Origin: an uncultured bacterium
GTDB lineage: Bacteria > Cyanobacteriota > Vampirovibrionia > Gastranaerophilales > Gastranaerophilaceae
Assembly (NCBI GenBank): GCA_947428835.1
Contig: CANENE010000009.1
Location: 28,229-92,228, forward strand
Direction: 5' to 3'
DNA: 64,000 nt
Each line of letters opens with the position of its first letter. Position 1 is the first letter of the stretch. The notes beneath the pieces were generated by a model. It did no database searches, was not told the origin of the DNA, and saw only the letters and a list, made by a program, of their open reading frames with translations. The translations under genes were made by a program, and so were the position numbers. This document shows, piece after piece, positions 26,540-34,026 of the stretch.

Positions 26540-26911
26540 TTATATTTCTATTTCTTTTTTTATTATATCAAAAATTTCATCCAAACGGCTTTTATTATTT
26601 AAATATAAATAACCTATAACCGCTTCAAAAGAGGTTGCAAGCGAATGTACTTTCGGGTTATTTTTTTTATTTATTGTCATTTTTATATTTCTTGCACGTC
26701 TTTGAATTCCAATTTCATCTTCATTGAAATATTTTTCAATTTTTATAATTAAATCCGCCTGAAATTGAGCGCAGACATATTTTGTAGATAGTTGATGCAT
26801 TTTATTTTGAAGAGCGGTTTTATCTATAACAACAGACCTTATAAAAAGCTCATATACAGCATCACCTATATATGCATAGTGTTTTAAATTGTATTTCAAA
26901 TCGGATTCCAT
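26540..26911 (-). CDS. mrnC: Mini-ribonuclease III
   Basis: A 123-residue stand-alone RNase III domain without a dsRNA-binding domain, as in Mini-III, which trims the 23S rRNA precursor. The catalytic signatures are AYIGDAVYELFIR near the N-terminus and ATSFEAVIGYLYL near the C-terminus, containing the conserved Asp and Glu. The start at 26911 (MESDLKYNLKHYAYIGD) is chosen over 26926 for agreement with the usual domain start; neither has a ribosome binding site. It is divergent from the gene at 26996 and leads the kinase/response-regulator unit. Confidence 0.85.
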   Translation of the reverse strand: MESDLKYNLKHYAYIGDAVYELFIRSVVIDKTALQNKMHQLSTKYVCAQFQADLIIKIEKYFNEDEIGIQRRARNIKMTINKKNNPKVHSLATSFEAVIGYLYLNNKSRLDEIFDIIKKEIEI

Positions 26912-26995
26912 AAAAAAATAATACAAAAAATGTTACATTTAAGCAATTTTCAATACAAAAAATACTTTATTATTTTAAGGAGTTTAATCTTAACA

Positions 26996-27958
26996 ATGTC
27001 AGGTGAACAAATTAACAATAAACCAAGTATAATGACCTATGCAGCATTTCCTGCAATAACAACAGGGATAAGTGCTGCTCACGGTATAACAGGAGCCAGA
27101 GGTATTAAAAATGCAATCAAACTCCAAAACCACCAAGGCTTCAAAAAGCTTGCAAATTCAATTGACACCGACGTTTTTACAAAAAGCATAAAACTCTCTG
27201 AAGAATATGAAAAGCACAAAAGTCTGGTAAAAGATTTTAATAAATGGAACAATAAATTAAAAGCAGTCAAAAAAGGAAAATTACCTTTAAAAGACAGGTT
27301 CTTTAACCTGTTTAGAAAATCAGAAAACAAAATAACAGGTGAAATAATTAAAACCAAAGCAAAAGATGCAACAAAAGCACTAAATGGCGCAGATGATGCA
27401 ATGAATGCCATCCAAACAGGCACAAAAGCTGCCAAAGTTGGAAAAGAAGCACTTGAAGCAGGGTTTAAAGACAGCGTTAAATCTCTGTTCAAAAAAGAAA
27501 TGACAAGCAAATTCAATATGGTTATTACCGCACTGACCCATGTGCCAAAGATTTTTAATACCGTAATTCCAACTTTTAAAGAAAAAGGCATTGTAGCAGG
27601 GGTCAAAGAAGCAGGAAAAGTAGTTGTTCAGGCAGCAACAGATTTTGTTTCTTATGGCTTGGGAGGTGCTATCGGAAGAACCATAGGAGGAGTTATAGGA
27701 ACTGTTATCTGCCCGGGCGTCGGCTCCGGAATAGGTGCAGCAATCGGCGATATGGTAGGTTCTATGTTTGTTGGAGGCAAAATTACAAAAACGGTTGATA
27801 AAGCAATCGGAGCCGAAGATGAAACACAATCCGACACAATCCAAAATAATCAGGTAAATAACGAAAATTCTCCTGAACAGCAAGCTCTTATACAGCAGCA
27901 GGAACTTCGACAGCAGCTTGCAAAAATGGAAGAAAATAAGCTTTATATGAATATGTAG
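26996..27958 (+). CDS. Hypothetical protein with C-terminal glycine zipper
   Basis: A 320-residue protein of unknown function. The N-terminal two-thirds are basic and helical. The segment at about residues 218-260 (GLGGAIGRTIGGVIG and PGVGSGIGAAIGDMVGSMFV) has repeated G-x3-G spacing, a glycine-zipper pattern seen in membrane-inserting or pore-like proteins. The C-terminus is Gln/Asn-rich. The start at 26996 (MSGEQINNK) is preferred over the ATG at 26930 because AAGGAG lies 13 bp upstream and the extension would read through promoter-like sequence. There is no signal peptide. Converges on a small gene with a 1-bp gap. Confidence 0.7.
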   Translation: MSGEQINNKPSIMTYAAFPAITTGISAAHGITGARGIKNAIKLQNHQGFKKLANSIDTDVFTKSIKLSEEYEKHKSLVKDFNKWNNKLKAVKKGKLPLKDRFFNLFRKSENKITGEIIKTKAKDATKALNGADDAMNAIQTGTKAAKVGKEALEAGFKDSVKSLFKKEMTSKFNMVITALTHVPKIFNTVIPTFKEKGIVAGVKEAGKVVVQAATDFVSYGLGGAIGRTIGGVIGTVICPGVGSGIGAAIGDMVGSMFVGGKITKTVDKAIGAEDETQSDTIQNNQVNNENSPEQQALIQQQELRQQLAKMEENKLYMNM

Positions 27959-27959
27959 T

Positions 27960-28211
27960 CTAATTTATATGCACATCAAGCGCTTTAAGATTTTCATACG
28001 AAAGCCCTGCTTCAGATAATTCTTCGGCGCTGATTCCAAAAAGGCTTATTGTTTCAATTGCTTCAATATGATTTGGGGATTTATTTTCAAATATATTTAA
28101 AACCTTGCCTACGGCATCTTCTCTGGTCATAAAATATGTAGAATTTTTGTTTTGAAGTGTTCTTTTTTTACATTTGCCCATAAATTTCATTTTGCAATAA
28201 CAAAATTTCAT
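27960..28211 (-). CDS. Small hypothetical protein (83 aa)
   Basis: An 83-residue open frame. The first 25 residues are basic and contain three Cys (KFCYCKMKFMGKCKKR), which could bind metal or could be upstream read-through if the true start is the ATG at 28127. The rest (REDAVGKVLNIFENKSPNHI and SAEELSEAGLSYENLKAL) looks like a small helical domain. No ribosome binding site precedes either start. It fills the gap between two genes on the other strand. No family recognised; the coding call rests on length and the coherent helical C-terminus. Confidence 0.5.
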   Translation of the reverse strand: MKFCYCKMKFMGKCKKRTLQNKNSTYFMTREDAVGKVLNIFENKSPNHIEAIETISLFGISAEELSEAGLSYENLKALDVHIN

Positions 28212-28301
28212 TGTAAATAATATATTTCTATATGTAAAAATTTTTTTATTTTTTTTAACAAAATTTTTTATTTTGATACGTTATAATTAATGAGGCAACT
28301 T

Positions 28302-29507
28302 ATGATTAATAATATAACATTCAAAAATTTTGTAAATAATATTCAATACAAAAATAACTCTGCAAACAGAGGTTATTATCCAAAAAGCAGGCTGGCGCCT
28401 CTTGGCTTGGATACTGTATCTTTTACATCCAAACCCCATGGAAATAAACCCGTAGCACGGCAAGGGGGGGGTGTAGAACCTACCAAAGATACAAAGACCA
28501 AGACCTTGAATACAGATTTAATGAATGCCTTTGATAATCTTGCCGTTTGTAAAGAGGTCTACGATAATGCAAAATTTGCAAGAGATTATTTAAGAAAAAC
28601 TTTGAATAGAAATTTATCTAATTTTTTAATCAAGAACAATCCAAACGGTTCCATTTCTTCTATTGACATAAGAATAAAAAGTCCGGATAGCATCAGAGAA
28701 AAAATAGCCAGTCAATTGGGCGCCGCGATAACTGCCGATGAACCTTTTGCTTTTAACCCAAATAAAGCAGAGGAAATCAAAGTGCATTGCACGGATTTAA
28801 TCGGTGCAAGAATAGTTATGGCAAAAGAAACAAAATCCGAAAGCGGCAAAATTCTAAAAGCCTTATTAAAAGATGTTGAAAGCGGCAAGCTGAAAGTAAA
28901 TAAAATTGAACACTATATAGCTCAAAATGAAAACGATACCGAAGAATACTTTTCTGCAGCTGATTTAAAAGCCCTTCACAATGCTGCAAATAAACAAAGA
29001 GCATCTAAAGGATTGAAGCCGATTGCAGTTGAAACAAAAGCAAAGCCGTCAGGATATATGGCACTTCATCTCGATATAGACCTTTCAAGCAGTAATTTCA
29101 AAGTAAAAGAAAACGGCTACCATGGAGAAATCCAATTTATCGGTCAGGATGTATGCCAGTTTAAAGAACTTGAAGATTTGTGCTATAAAATAAATGCCGG
29201 AAAAGATATCAAAAGCGGCGATTATTCTTATGCTCCTTTTGTAAAATATTTTAAAGAACAGATGAAAAACCCTGCTTATCCAAATTTAAAAGAAGATTTT
29301 GTTCAATATACGAAAAAAGCATTTTTGTTCCAAAAGAAAAAGAAACCGACAAATGACAAAAGCAAATCACAACTTCCTTCAATTGAAAATTGCAATATGG
29401 AAGGCAAAATCCCATCGGGGCTTGATTTTAGAGTATTAAACAAAATTAAAATCAACTGCGAAAATACTTCCAAAATAACAAAACAATATACAAATCCCGC
29501 AGCATAA
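28302..29507 (+). CDS. RelA/SpoT synthetase-domain protein with an internal G8 tract
   Basis: A 401-residue protein whose middle matches the (p)ppGpp synthetase fold: RIKSPDSIREKI (the R-x-K-x3-S-x3-K ATP-contact motif), then DLIGARIV, then SGYMALHLDI and GEIQFIG, in the order and spacing of RelA/SpoT nucleotidyltransferases. There is no HD hydrolase, TGS or ACT domain. The N-terminal 60 residues are disordered and include DTVSFTSKP; the C-terminal 80 are basic. It could be a small alarmone synthetase or a synthetase-like toxin that modifies another nucleotide or tRNA. The start at 28302 is preferred over 28290 because TGAGG precedes it. A G8 run (28464-28471) lies before the catalytic domain. 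Confidence 0.75.
   Translation: MINNITFKNFVNNIQYKNNSANRGYYPKSRLAPLGLDTVSFTSKPHGNKPVARQGGGVEPTKDTKTKTLNTDLMNAFDNLAVCKEVYDNAKFARDYLRKTLNRNLSNFLIKNNPNGSISSIDIRIKSPDSIREKIASQLGAAITADEPFAFNPNKAEEIKVHCTDLIGARIVMAKETKSESGKILKALLKDVESGKLKVNKIEHYIAQNENDTEEYFSAADLKALHNAANKQRASKGLKPIAVETKAKPSGYMALHLDIDLSSSNFKVKENGYHGEIQFIGQDVCQFKELEDLCYKINAGKDIKSGDYSYAPFVKYFKEQMKNPAYPNLKEDFVQYTKKAFLFQKKKKPTNDKSKSQLPSIENCNMEGKIPSGLDFRVLNKIKINCENTSKITKQYTNPAA
28464..28471 (+). repeat. G8 homopolymer in the RelA/SpoT-like gene
   Basis: Eight G encoding Gly-Gly-Gly just upstream of the synthetase domain. A one-base slip would abolish the whole domain. It is one of only two such tracts noticed in the window. Confidence 0.6.
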
Positions 29508-29597
29508 AATATAAAGCTTTGATAAAGATTCTTTTGTTTTTATTTTAATTGTGTTATCTTATTTTCATTAGATAACAGATTTGGAGAATTAATTATT

Positions 29598-30821
29598 ATG
29601 TCAAATTCCACGGTAGAAGTAGTTAAAAAATGCTGCTGCGCACAGTTTAATCAACTTGCTTCAAAAGCTGTTGAAGATATTAAGGCGCGCGCAGGAAAAG
29701 AAGGCCAGTTTTTAAATTGGATTGAAGTTTTACCAAACATTGAACTTCAAAATTTAGACAAAATGAATGAAATGGTAAAAGCTGCAAAAGGTAATAAATT
29801 CACGGACCTTGCTATTCTTGGCATAGGCGGCTCCCGTCATACAACAGAAAATATTACAAAATTATTAGATTTAGATGATAGAATTCATTTCTTCTCATCA
29901 GTTGAACCAACCAGCTTTGACAGATTCATCAAAAAACTTGATTTAGATAAAACATTGTTCCTCGTTGTTTCAAAATCAGGTACAACATTAGAAACTACAG
30001 TCGGCTACGAAAAAACAAAAGCTGCAGTCGAAAAACACCTGGGTTCAAAAGATACATCAAGTAATTTTGTTGCAATGACAGATAAAAATGCCGAAAAATC
30101 AGCACTTAGAAGAATTGTTGAAAGTGGTGAAATCAAACTTTCAGGTTTTGTTCACGACGATGTCGGCGGAAGATTTTCAATCTTTGATGATGCAACAATA
30201 TTTACATTGTTGTTCCTTGGAAAGACAGTTGATGAAGTTAAAGAACTTTTAAGCGCTTCATTGGATGCTCAAAAAGAATTTTTAAATCCAAATGTAGATG
30301 AAAATGAAGCCCTACAACTTGCAAAATTTAATATTAAAGCTAAAAATGCAGGCAAAAGCAGACACTTTGTTGAATATTTTGGTGACGAATTTTTCGGTAC
30401 AACTCTTTGGGAAAAACAGTTAAAAAATGAATCACTAAAAGCACGAATTTCAACAGATACAAACGTAGGCCCCGGGTATCTTCACTATAACGCAGAAGCT
30501 GACCTTGATGTTGAAAACACAGATAGCTTCTTTACATTTGTTTATGTAAAAACGGACGATAAAGTAATGAATGCTGTTATGGAAGGTGTCATCAGTGCTT
30601 ATAGTGCACAGCATCCTGTATCTAAAATTGTTTTAGAAGATTTATCTATGAAATCAATTGCAAGATTTATCGAACTAAAACACTTTGAAACTTTATACAC
30701 AGGCTGGATTTTAAGAGCAGCAAAAGGCAATATCACTGATTCAAATACAGCACTTGAAGAAGTTTTACAGCCAAATGTTGAAAAATATAAAAAAGAAGTT
30801 AAAAAAGCATTAGCTAAATAA
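29598..30821 (+). CDS. Glucose-6-phosphate isomerase homologue (second copy)
   Basis: A 407-residue SIS-fold phosphoglucose isomerase. Signatures are LGIGGSRHTTENI, VSKSGTTLETTVGYE and DDVGGRFSIFDDATIFTLL. It is about 57 residues shorter than the copy at 23 kb and differs clearly in sequence, so it is an ancient paralogue or a transferred gene rather than a recent duplicate. GGAG lies upstream of the ATG at 29598. Its own terminator-like palindrome follows, so it appears to be a single-gene unit. The two copies may serve opposite directions of flux or different sugar phosphates; this is inference. Confidence 0.85.
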   Translation: MSNSTVEVVKKCCCAQFNQLASKAVEDIKARAGKEGQFLNWIEVLPNIELQNLDKMNEMVKAAKGNKFTDLAILGIGGSRHTTENITKLLDLDDRIHFFSSVEPTSFDRFIKKLDLDKTLFLVVSKSGTTLETTVGYEKTKAAVEKHLGSKDTSSNFVAMTDKNAEKSALRRIVESGEIKLSGFVHDDVGGRFSIFDDATIFTLLFLGKTVDEVKELLSASLDAQKEFLNPNVDENEALQLAKFNIKAKNAGKSRHFVEYFGDEFFGTTLWEKQLKNESLKARISTDTNVGPGYLHYNAEADLDVENTDSFFTFVYVKTDDKVMNAVMEGVISAYSAQHPVSKIVLEDLSMKSIARFIELKHFETLYTGWILRAAKGNITDSNTALEEVLQPNVEKYKKEVKKALAK

Positions 30822-30845
30822 CTTTAAAATAAAATCCAAAACATC

Positions 30846-30873
30846 TTTGAGACGGCAATATTGCCGTCTCAAA
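30846..30873. terminator. Palindrome after the second phosphoglucose isomerase gene
   Basis: TTTGAGACGGCAAT and ATTGCCGTCTCAAA form a perfect 14-bp inverted repeat with no loop bases to spare. There is no long T-run after it. It probably ends the upstream transcript. Confidence 0.6.
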
Positions 30874-30940
30874 TAATATAAGGGCATATAAAGAAATTAT
30901 AAAGAAACGCATAAAATAGCTATTTTAGGAGGCAAACAAT

Positions 30941-32578
30941 ATGAAAGCATCGGATTATTTAATTAAAAAACTTGAAACATTGGGAATTGAAGAAGTTTTT
31001 GGGCTACCGGGAGATTTTAATTTCAAAATCATTGAATCCGTTTTAAATAATAAAAATATAAATTGGGTAGGCTCCACAAACGAACTGAATGCAGGCTACG
31101 CTGCAGATGGCTACGCCAGAATTAAAGGCTATAGCGCAATTATTACAACTTTCGGTGTTGGAGAATTATCTGCAATAAATGCTATAGCAGGGTCAATGGC
31201 AGAAAATAATGCTGTTTTAAAAATAGTTGGCGTCCCAAAAACAAAACATATTAAAAATAACACCCTGCTTCATCATAATATTGTCGATACTAACAATAAA
31301 CCAAATTATAAAGCTTTTTACGATGCTTATAAAAATGTTGTTCAAAAAGCCTTCTTTTTATATGAAAAAAATATTAAAAATTCAATTGATAATGCTATAG
31401 ATACTCTAATTAAATACAAAAAGCCTGTTTATATTGCGCTGCCCGTTGATGTCTGCGATATGGAAATAAAAGAAAACGAAAAAGATTTTGTCTTAAATAT
31501 TCCTAAATCAGATAAAAAAGCGGTTGAAAAAGCAGCTGATATGATTATCGAAACAATCAAAAAATCTAAAAATCCGATGATTTTAGCAGACATTTTAACT
31601 AAAAGGTTTGACGGAAAAGCTGCCTTAAATTCTCTTCTTCAAAGAACAAATATGATATCTTGCGCGCTTTTAAGAGGAGCAGGTATTATTGAATATAATA
31701 CTAAAAATTATCTTGGAATTTATGGTGGCACTTTAGATAACAAAAAGGCATATAACATGCTAAATACAAGCGATTGCATAATTGAAGCAGGGTGTGTTAT
31801 ATCTGACTTGAATACAATGAATTTTAGCTATAAATCTAAAGGTGATATTATAATTCAGCCTCATTTTACAATTGTCAAAGGTAAAAAATTTGATAATATA
31901 GAGCTTAAAGATATCTTAGAAGCCTTAGCTCAAAAAATCAATTATATTGAAAAAAAGGAAATCATTAATGATTTTTGTTATAAAAAAACAGACATTAAAG
32001 CAAGCGATAAATTAAGCTGTGATTATATTTATTCCAAACTTCAGGATTTTTTAAACGATAACGACATTTTTGTAACAGAAGTGGGACTGATTCCATTTGG
32101 GCAAATGCCAATGAAGCTACCTAATAGTATTACTATAGAAAATCAGATGCTTTGGGGTTCAATCGGCTGGGCAACAGGGGCTGCTGAAGGATGCGCTTTT
32201 GCATCTAAAAATGAAAAAAGAAGAACAATTCTTGTGACAGGAGATGGTTCTCATCAGCTAACTGCACAGGAAATTTCAACAATGATGAGATATGGCTTGA
32301 AGCCGATTATTTTTGTAATTAATAATTCAGGGTATAGTGTTGAAAGAATACTTTGCGATGATGTTGATTATGAATATAATAATATTGCGCATTGGGACTA
32401 TAGCCTGCTTCCAAAAGTATTTAAAGGCGACTGCTACGTTGCAAACGCTAAAACTAACGCTGATTTTGATAAGGCTTTAAAAGAAATTGAAAAAGAAAAC
32501 GAAGATAAAATGTGTTATATAGAGCTTTTTACAGATTATCTTGATATTCCTTATCTTGCAAAAGGAATTGTAAAATAA
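30941..32578 (+). CDS. Pyruvate/indolepyruvate decarboxylase-type ThDP enzyme
   Basis: A 545-residue thiamine-diphosphate-dependent 2-oxoacid decarboxylase. The N-terminal Pyr domain has the catalytic Glu48 (STNELNAGYAADGYAR) and the adjacent His111-His112 (LLHHN) characteristic of pyruvate/indolepyruvate decarboxylases rather than acetolactate synthase. The C-terminal PP domain has the ThDP motif GDGSHQLTAQE through VINNSGYSVER. Substrate (pyruvate, phenylpyruvate, indolepyruvate or a branched 2-oxoacid) cannot be settled by eye. With pyruvate it would yield acetaldehyde and then ethanol; no alcohol dehydrogenase is adjacent. Start at 30941 has a strong TTTAGGAGG site. Confidence 0.88.
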   Translation: MKASDYLIKKLETLGIEEVFGLPGDFNFKIIESVLNNKNINWVGSTNELNAGYAADGYARIKGYSAIITTFGVGELSAINAIAGSMAENNAVLKIVGVPKTKHIKNNTLLHHNIVDTNNKPNYKAFYDAYKNVVQKAFFLYEKNIKNSIDNAIDTLIKYKKPVYIALPVDVCDMEIKENEKDFVLNIPKSDKKAVEKAADMIIETIKKSKNPMILADILTKRFDGKAALNSLLQRTNMISCALLRGAGIIEYNTKNYLGIYGGTLDNKKAYNMLNTSDCIIEAGCVISDLNTMNFSYKSKGDIIIQPHFTIVKGKKFDNIELKDILEALAQKINYIEKKEIINDFCYKKTDIKASDKLSCDYIYSKLQDFLNDNDIFVTEVGLIPFGQMPMKLPNSITIENQMLWGSIGWATGAAEGCAFASKNEKRRTILVTGDGSHQLTAQEISTMMRYGLKPIIFVINNSGYSVERILCDDVDYEYNNIAHWDYSLLPKVFKGDCYVANAKTNADFDKALKEIEKENEDKMCYIELFTDYLDIPYLAKGIVK

Positions 32579-32765
32579 CCATCATTACAAGCATCTTTAG
32601 CCTGCGGCAATCTAAAAACAGCAATTAGAAAATTAGCTTTATTACCGTATTAATTTAGTCTTCTTTACTATCCTCTTTTTTAACCACAAGATTAATTAAC
32701 TAAATTTTATGTCAAAGCTAGTATTAATTCGTAAAGGCTATTAACTAAAAGAAGAGGTTTAAAAA

Positions 32766-33467
32766 ATGTGTCAAAATACGATTATGAAAAACGCACAGCA
32801 AAAAGACATTAAAGTAGTGATTATAGAGGATTACAAGCTTACAAGAGTAGGCTTAAGATGTGCTTTGAATGAAATCGAAAACATAAAGGTAGTAGCAGAA
32901 AGTGCAAATGCCGAAATGGGACTTGATATCATAAAAGAAGAAAATCCTGATGTTGTTTTGATGGATTTGGGTCTGCCAGGCATCAATGGTCTTGTTGCAA
33001 CAAATCAAATAAGACAAATTAATCCGAATGTAAAAATTATCATTCTTACAAGCCACGATAGACAAGAAGAAGTACTTGCATCACTTGGAAGCGGAGCAAA
33101 TGCATATTGTCTTAAAGATATTGATCCTATCACATTATCAAATGTCATTAAAAATGTTGCAAAAGGCGCTTGTTGGATAGATAGCAATGTTGCCCATCTT
33201 GCACTTAAATTTTTCCCAAAACCTGAAAATACTGAAATTGTAGGCACAACATCAAATAACGATAACAAAGCAAAATTAACCGAAAGAGAACAAGAGGTTC
33301 TAAAGCTTCTTGTGCAAGGCAAATCGAATACTCAAATTGCACAGGAACTTATCGTTTCGGTGCACACTGCGAAAGCTCATGTTTGTTCAATTTTACAAAA
33401 ATTATGCGTTGATGATAGAGTTCAAGCTGCAGTAAAAGCCATTAAAGAAGGGCTTGTTGCCGTATAG
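32766..33467 (+). CDS. NarL/LuxR-family response regulator
   Basis: A 233-residue DNA-binding response regulator. The receiver domain has the acidic pair IIEDYK, phosphoacceptor Asp67 (VVLMDLGLPGING) and a conserved Lys (AYCLKD). The LuxR-type helix-turn-helix at the C-terminus is LTEREQEVLKLLVQGKSNTQ followed by IAQELIVSVHTAKAHVCSIL. AGAAGAGG lies upstream of the ATG at 32766. No histidine kinase is adjacent; the minimal kinase at 26 kb already has a partner, so this is an orphan here. It lies directly upstream of the XRE 2/prepilin 2 locus, but it is not clear whether it acts on it. Confidence 0.92.
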   Translation: MCQNTIMKNAQQKDIKVVIIEDYKLTRVGLRCALNEIENIKVVAESANAEMGLDIIKEENPDVVLMDLGLPGINGLVATNQIRQINPNVKIIILTSHDRQEEVLASLGSGANAYCLKDIDPITLSNVIKNVAKGACWIDSNVAHLALKFFPKPENTEIVGTTSNNDNKAKLTEREQEVLKLLVQGKSNTQIAQELIVSVHTAKAHVCSILQKLCVDDRVQAAVKAIKEGLVAV

Positions 33468-33490
33468 GTGATTGATAGTCAAAATTAAAG

Positions 33491-33523
33491 GAAGAGGGTT
33501 ATTTAATAATGCCCTCTTCTTTT
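33491..33523 (+). terminator. Terminator of the NarL-type regulator
   Basis: GAAGAGGG (33491-33498) pairs with CCCTCTTC (33512-33519), followed by TTTT. The right arm lies within the last codons of the convergent XRE 2 gene. Confidence 0.7.
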
Positions 33524-33798
33524 AATACTTTTTTGATTTCCAAAACAAGATTTTCTCTATCTTGCCTGAAGCTATCTTCATTGTACATTTTACCCAAACC
33601 TGAGACAAACCAATTAAGATTAACATTTAAATTTTTATGCAATTGCATAAATAAAGTTGCAGAAGGGGTTCTTTCTCCTCTTTCGTAACATACGATTGTT
33701 GCAGCCGGAATATTTATCTTTTCAGAAAACTTAGCTACCGATAAACCCATATCCTTCCTTATTTTCTTCAAATTTTCCTGTAAGATAATTGTCTCCAT
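33499..33798 (-). CDS. XRE-family HTH transcriptional regulator (beside prepilin 2)
   Basis: A 99-residue Cro/C1-type regulator. The helix-turn-helix occupies about residues 8-65: NLKKIRKDMGLSVAKFSEKI, then INIPAATIVCYERGERTPSA, with a short acidic helical tail. It has little similarity to XRE 1 and XRE 3 beyond the fold, so the three have separate histories or specificities. It is divergent from prepilin 2 with a 228-bp gap that carries two TGCAATTG-type sites; a third lies inside the gene itself. GGGG lies shortly before the ATG. I infer autoregulation and control of prepilin 2. Confidence 0.85.
   Translation of the reverse strand: METIILQENLKKIRKDMGLSVAKFSEKINIPAATIVCYERGERTPSATLFMQLHKNLNVNLNWFVSGLGKMYNEDSFRQDRENLVLEIKKVLKEEGIIK
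33634..33651. promoter_or_regulatory. 18-bp palindrome with core TGCAATTGCA inside XRE 2
   Basis: TTTATGCAATTGCATAAA is a perfect palindrome within the XRE 2 coding sequence. Its 10-bp core is repeated in the gap upstream of the gene. It may be an intragenic operator, but chance in an AT-rich coding region is possible. Confidence 0.4.
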
Positions 33799-33832
33799 TT
33801 ATACCCCAAATAAATTAAGTTTTGTAAATATA

Positions 33833-33865
33833 TGCAATTGCACTTGATTTTTTATTGCAATTGTA
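33833..33865. promoter_or_regulatory. Tandem candidate operators between XRE 2 and prepilin 2
   Basis: TGCAATTGCA (33833-33842) and TGCAATTGTA (33856-33865) start 23 bp apart, close to two helical turns. They lie just upstream of XRE 2 and match the palindrome at 33634-33651. Spacing and symmetry suit binding by a dimeric XRE regulator. Confidence 0.5.
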
Positions 33866-33990
33866 TATAATTAAAAGTGTAAGAGTAGTTTTTTTATTAT
33901 TAACTATACCACACAAATGGAGAAATTTGGCAATATTTTGCCTTATTTTTTGATGCCTTTTTGGCGTAATTTCAATATCTATGAATTCGT

Positions 33991-34009
33991 AATGTAATAC
34001 AAAAAATAA
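33991..34009 (+). repeat. Inverted partial copy of the 3' box upstream of prepilin 2
   Basis: AATGTAATACAAAAAATAA matches the reverse complement of the prepilin 3' box (AATCTAACACAAAAAATAA) at 17 of 19 positions, so prepilin 2 is flanked by inverted copies. Confidence 0.45.
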
Positions 34010-34026
34010 ATTTTAAGGAAAATAAT

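Noticed and set aside
27380..27883. Cys-rich open frame opposite the glycine-zipper gene
   Set aside because: Its Cys and Tyr codons are complements of Ala/Gly-rich codons on the other strand, and it has no start signals; a shadow frame.
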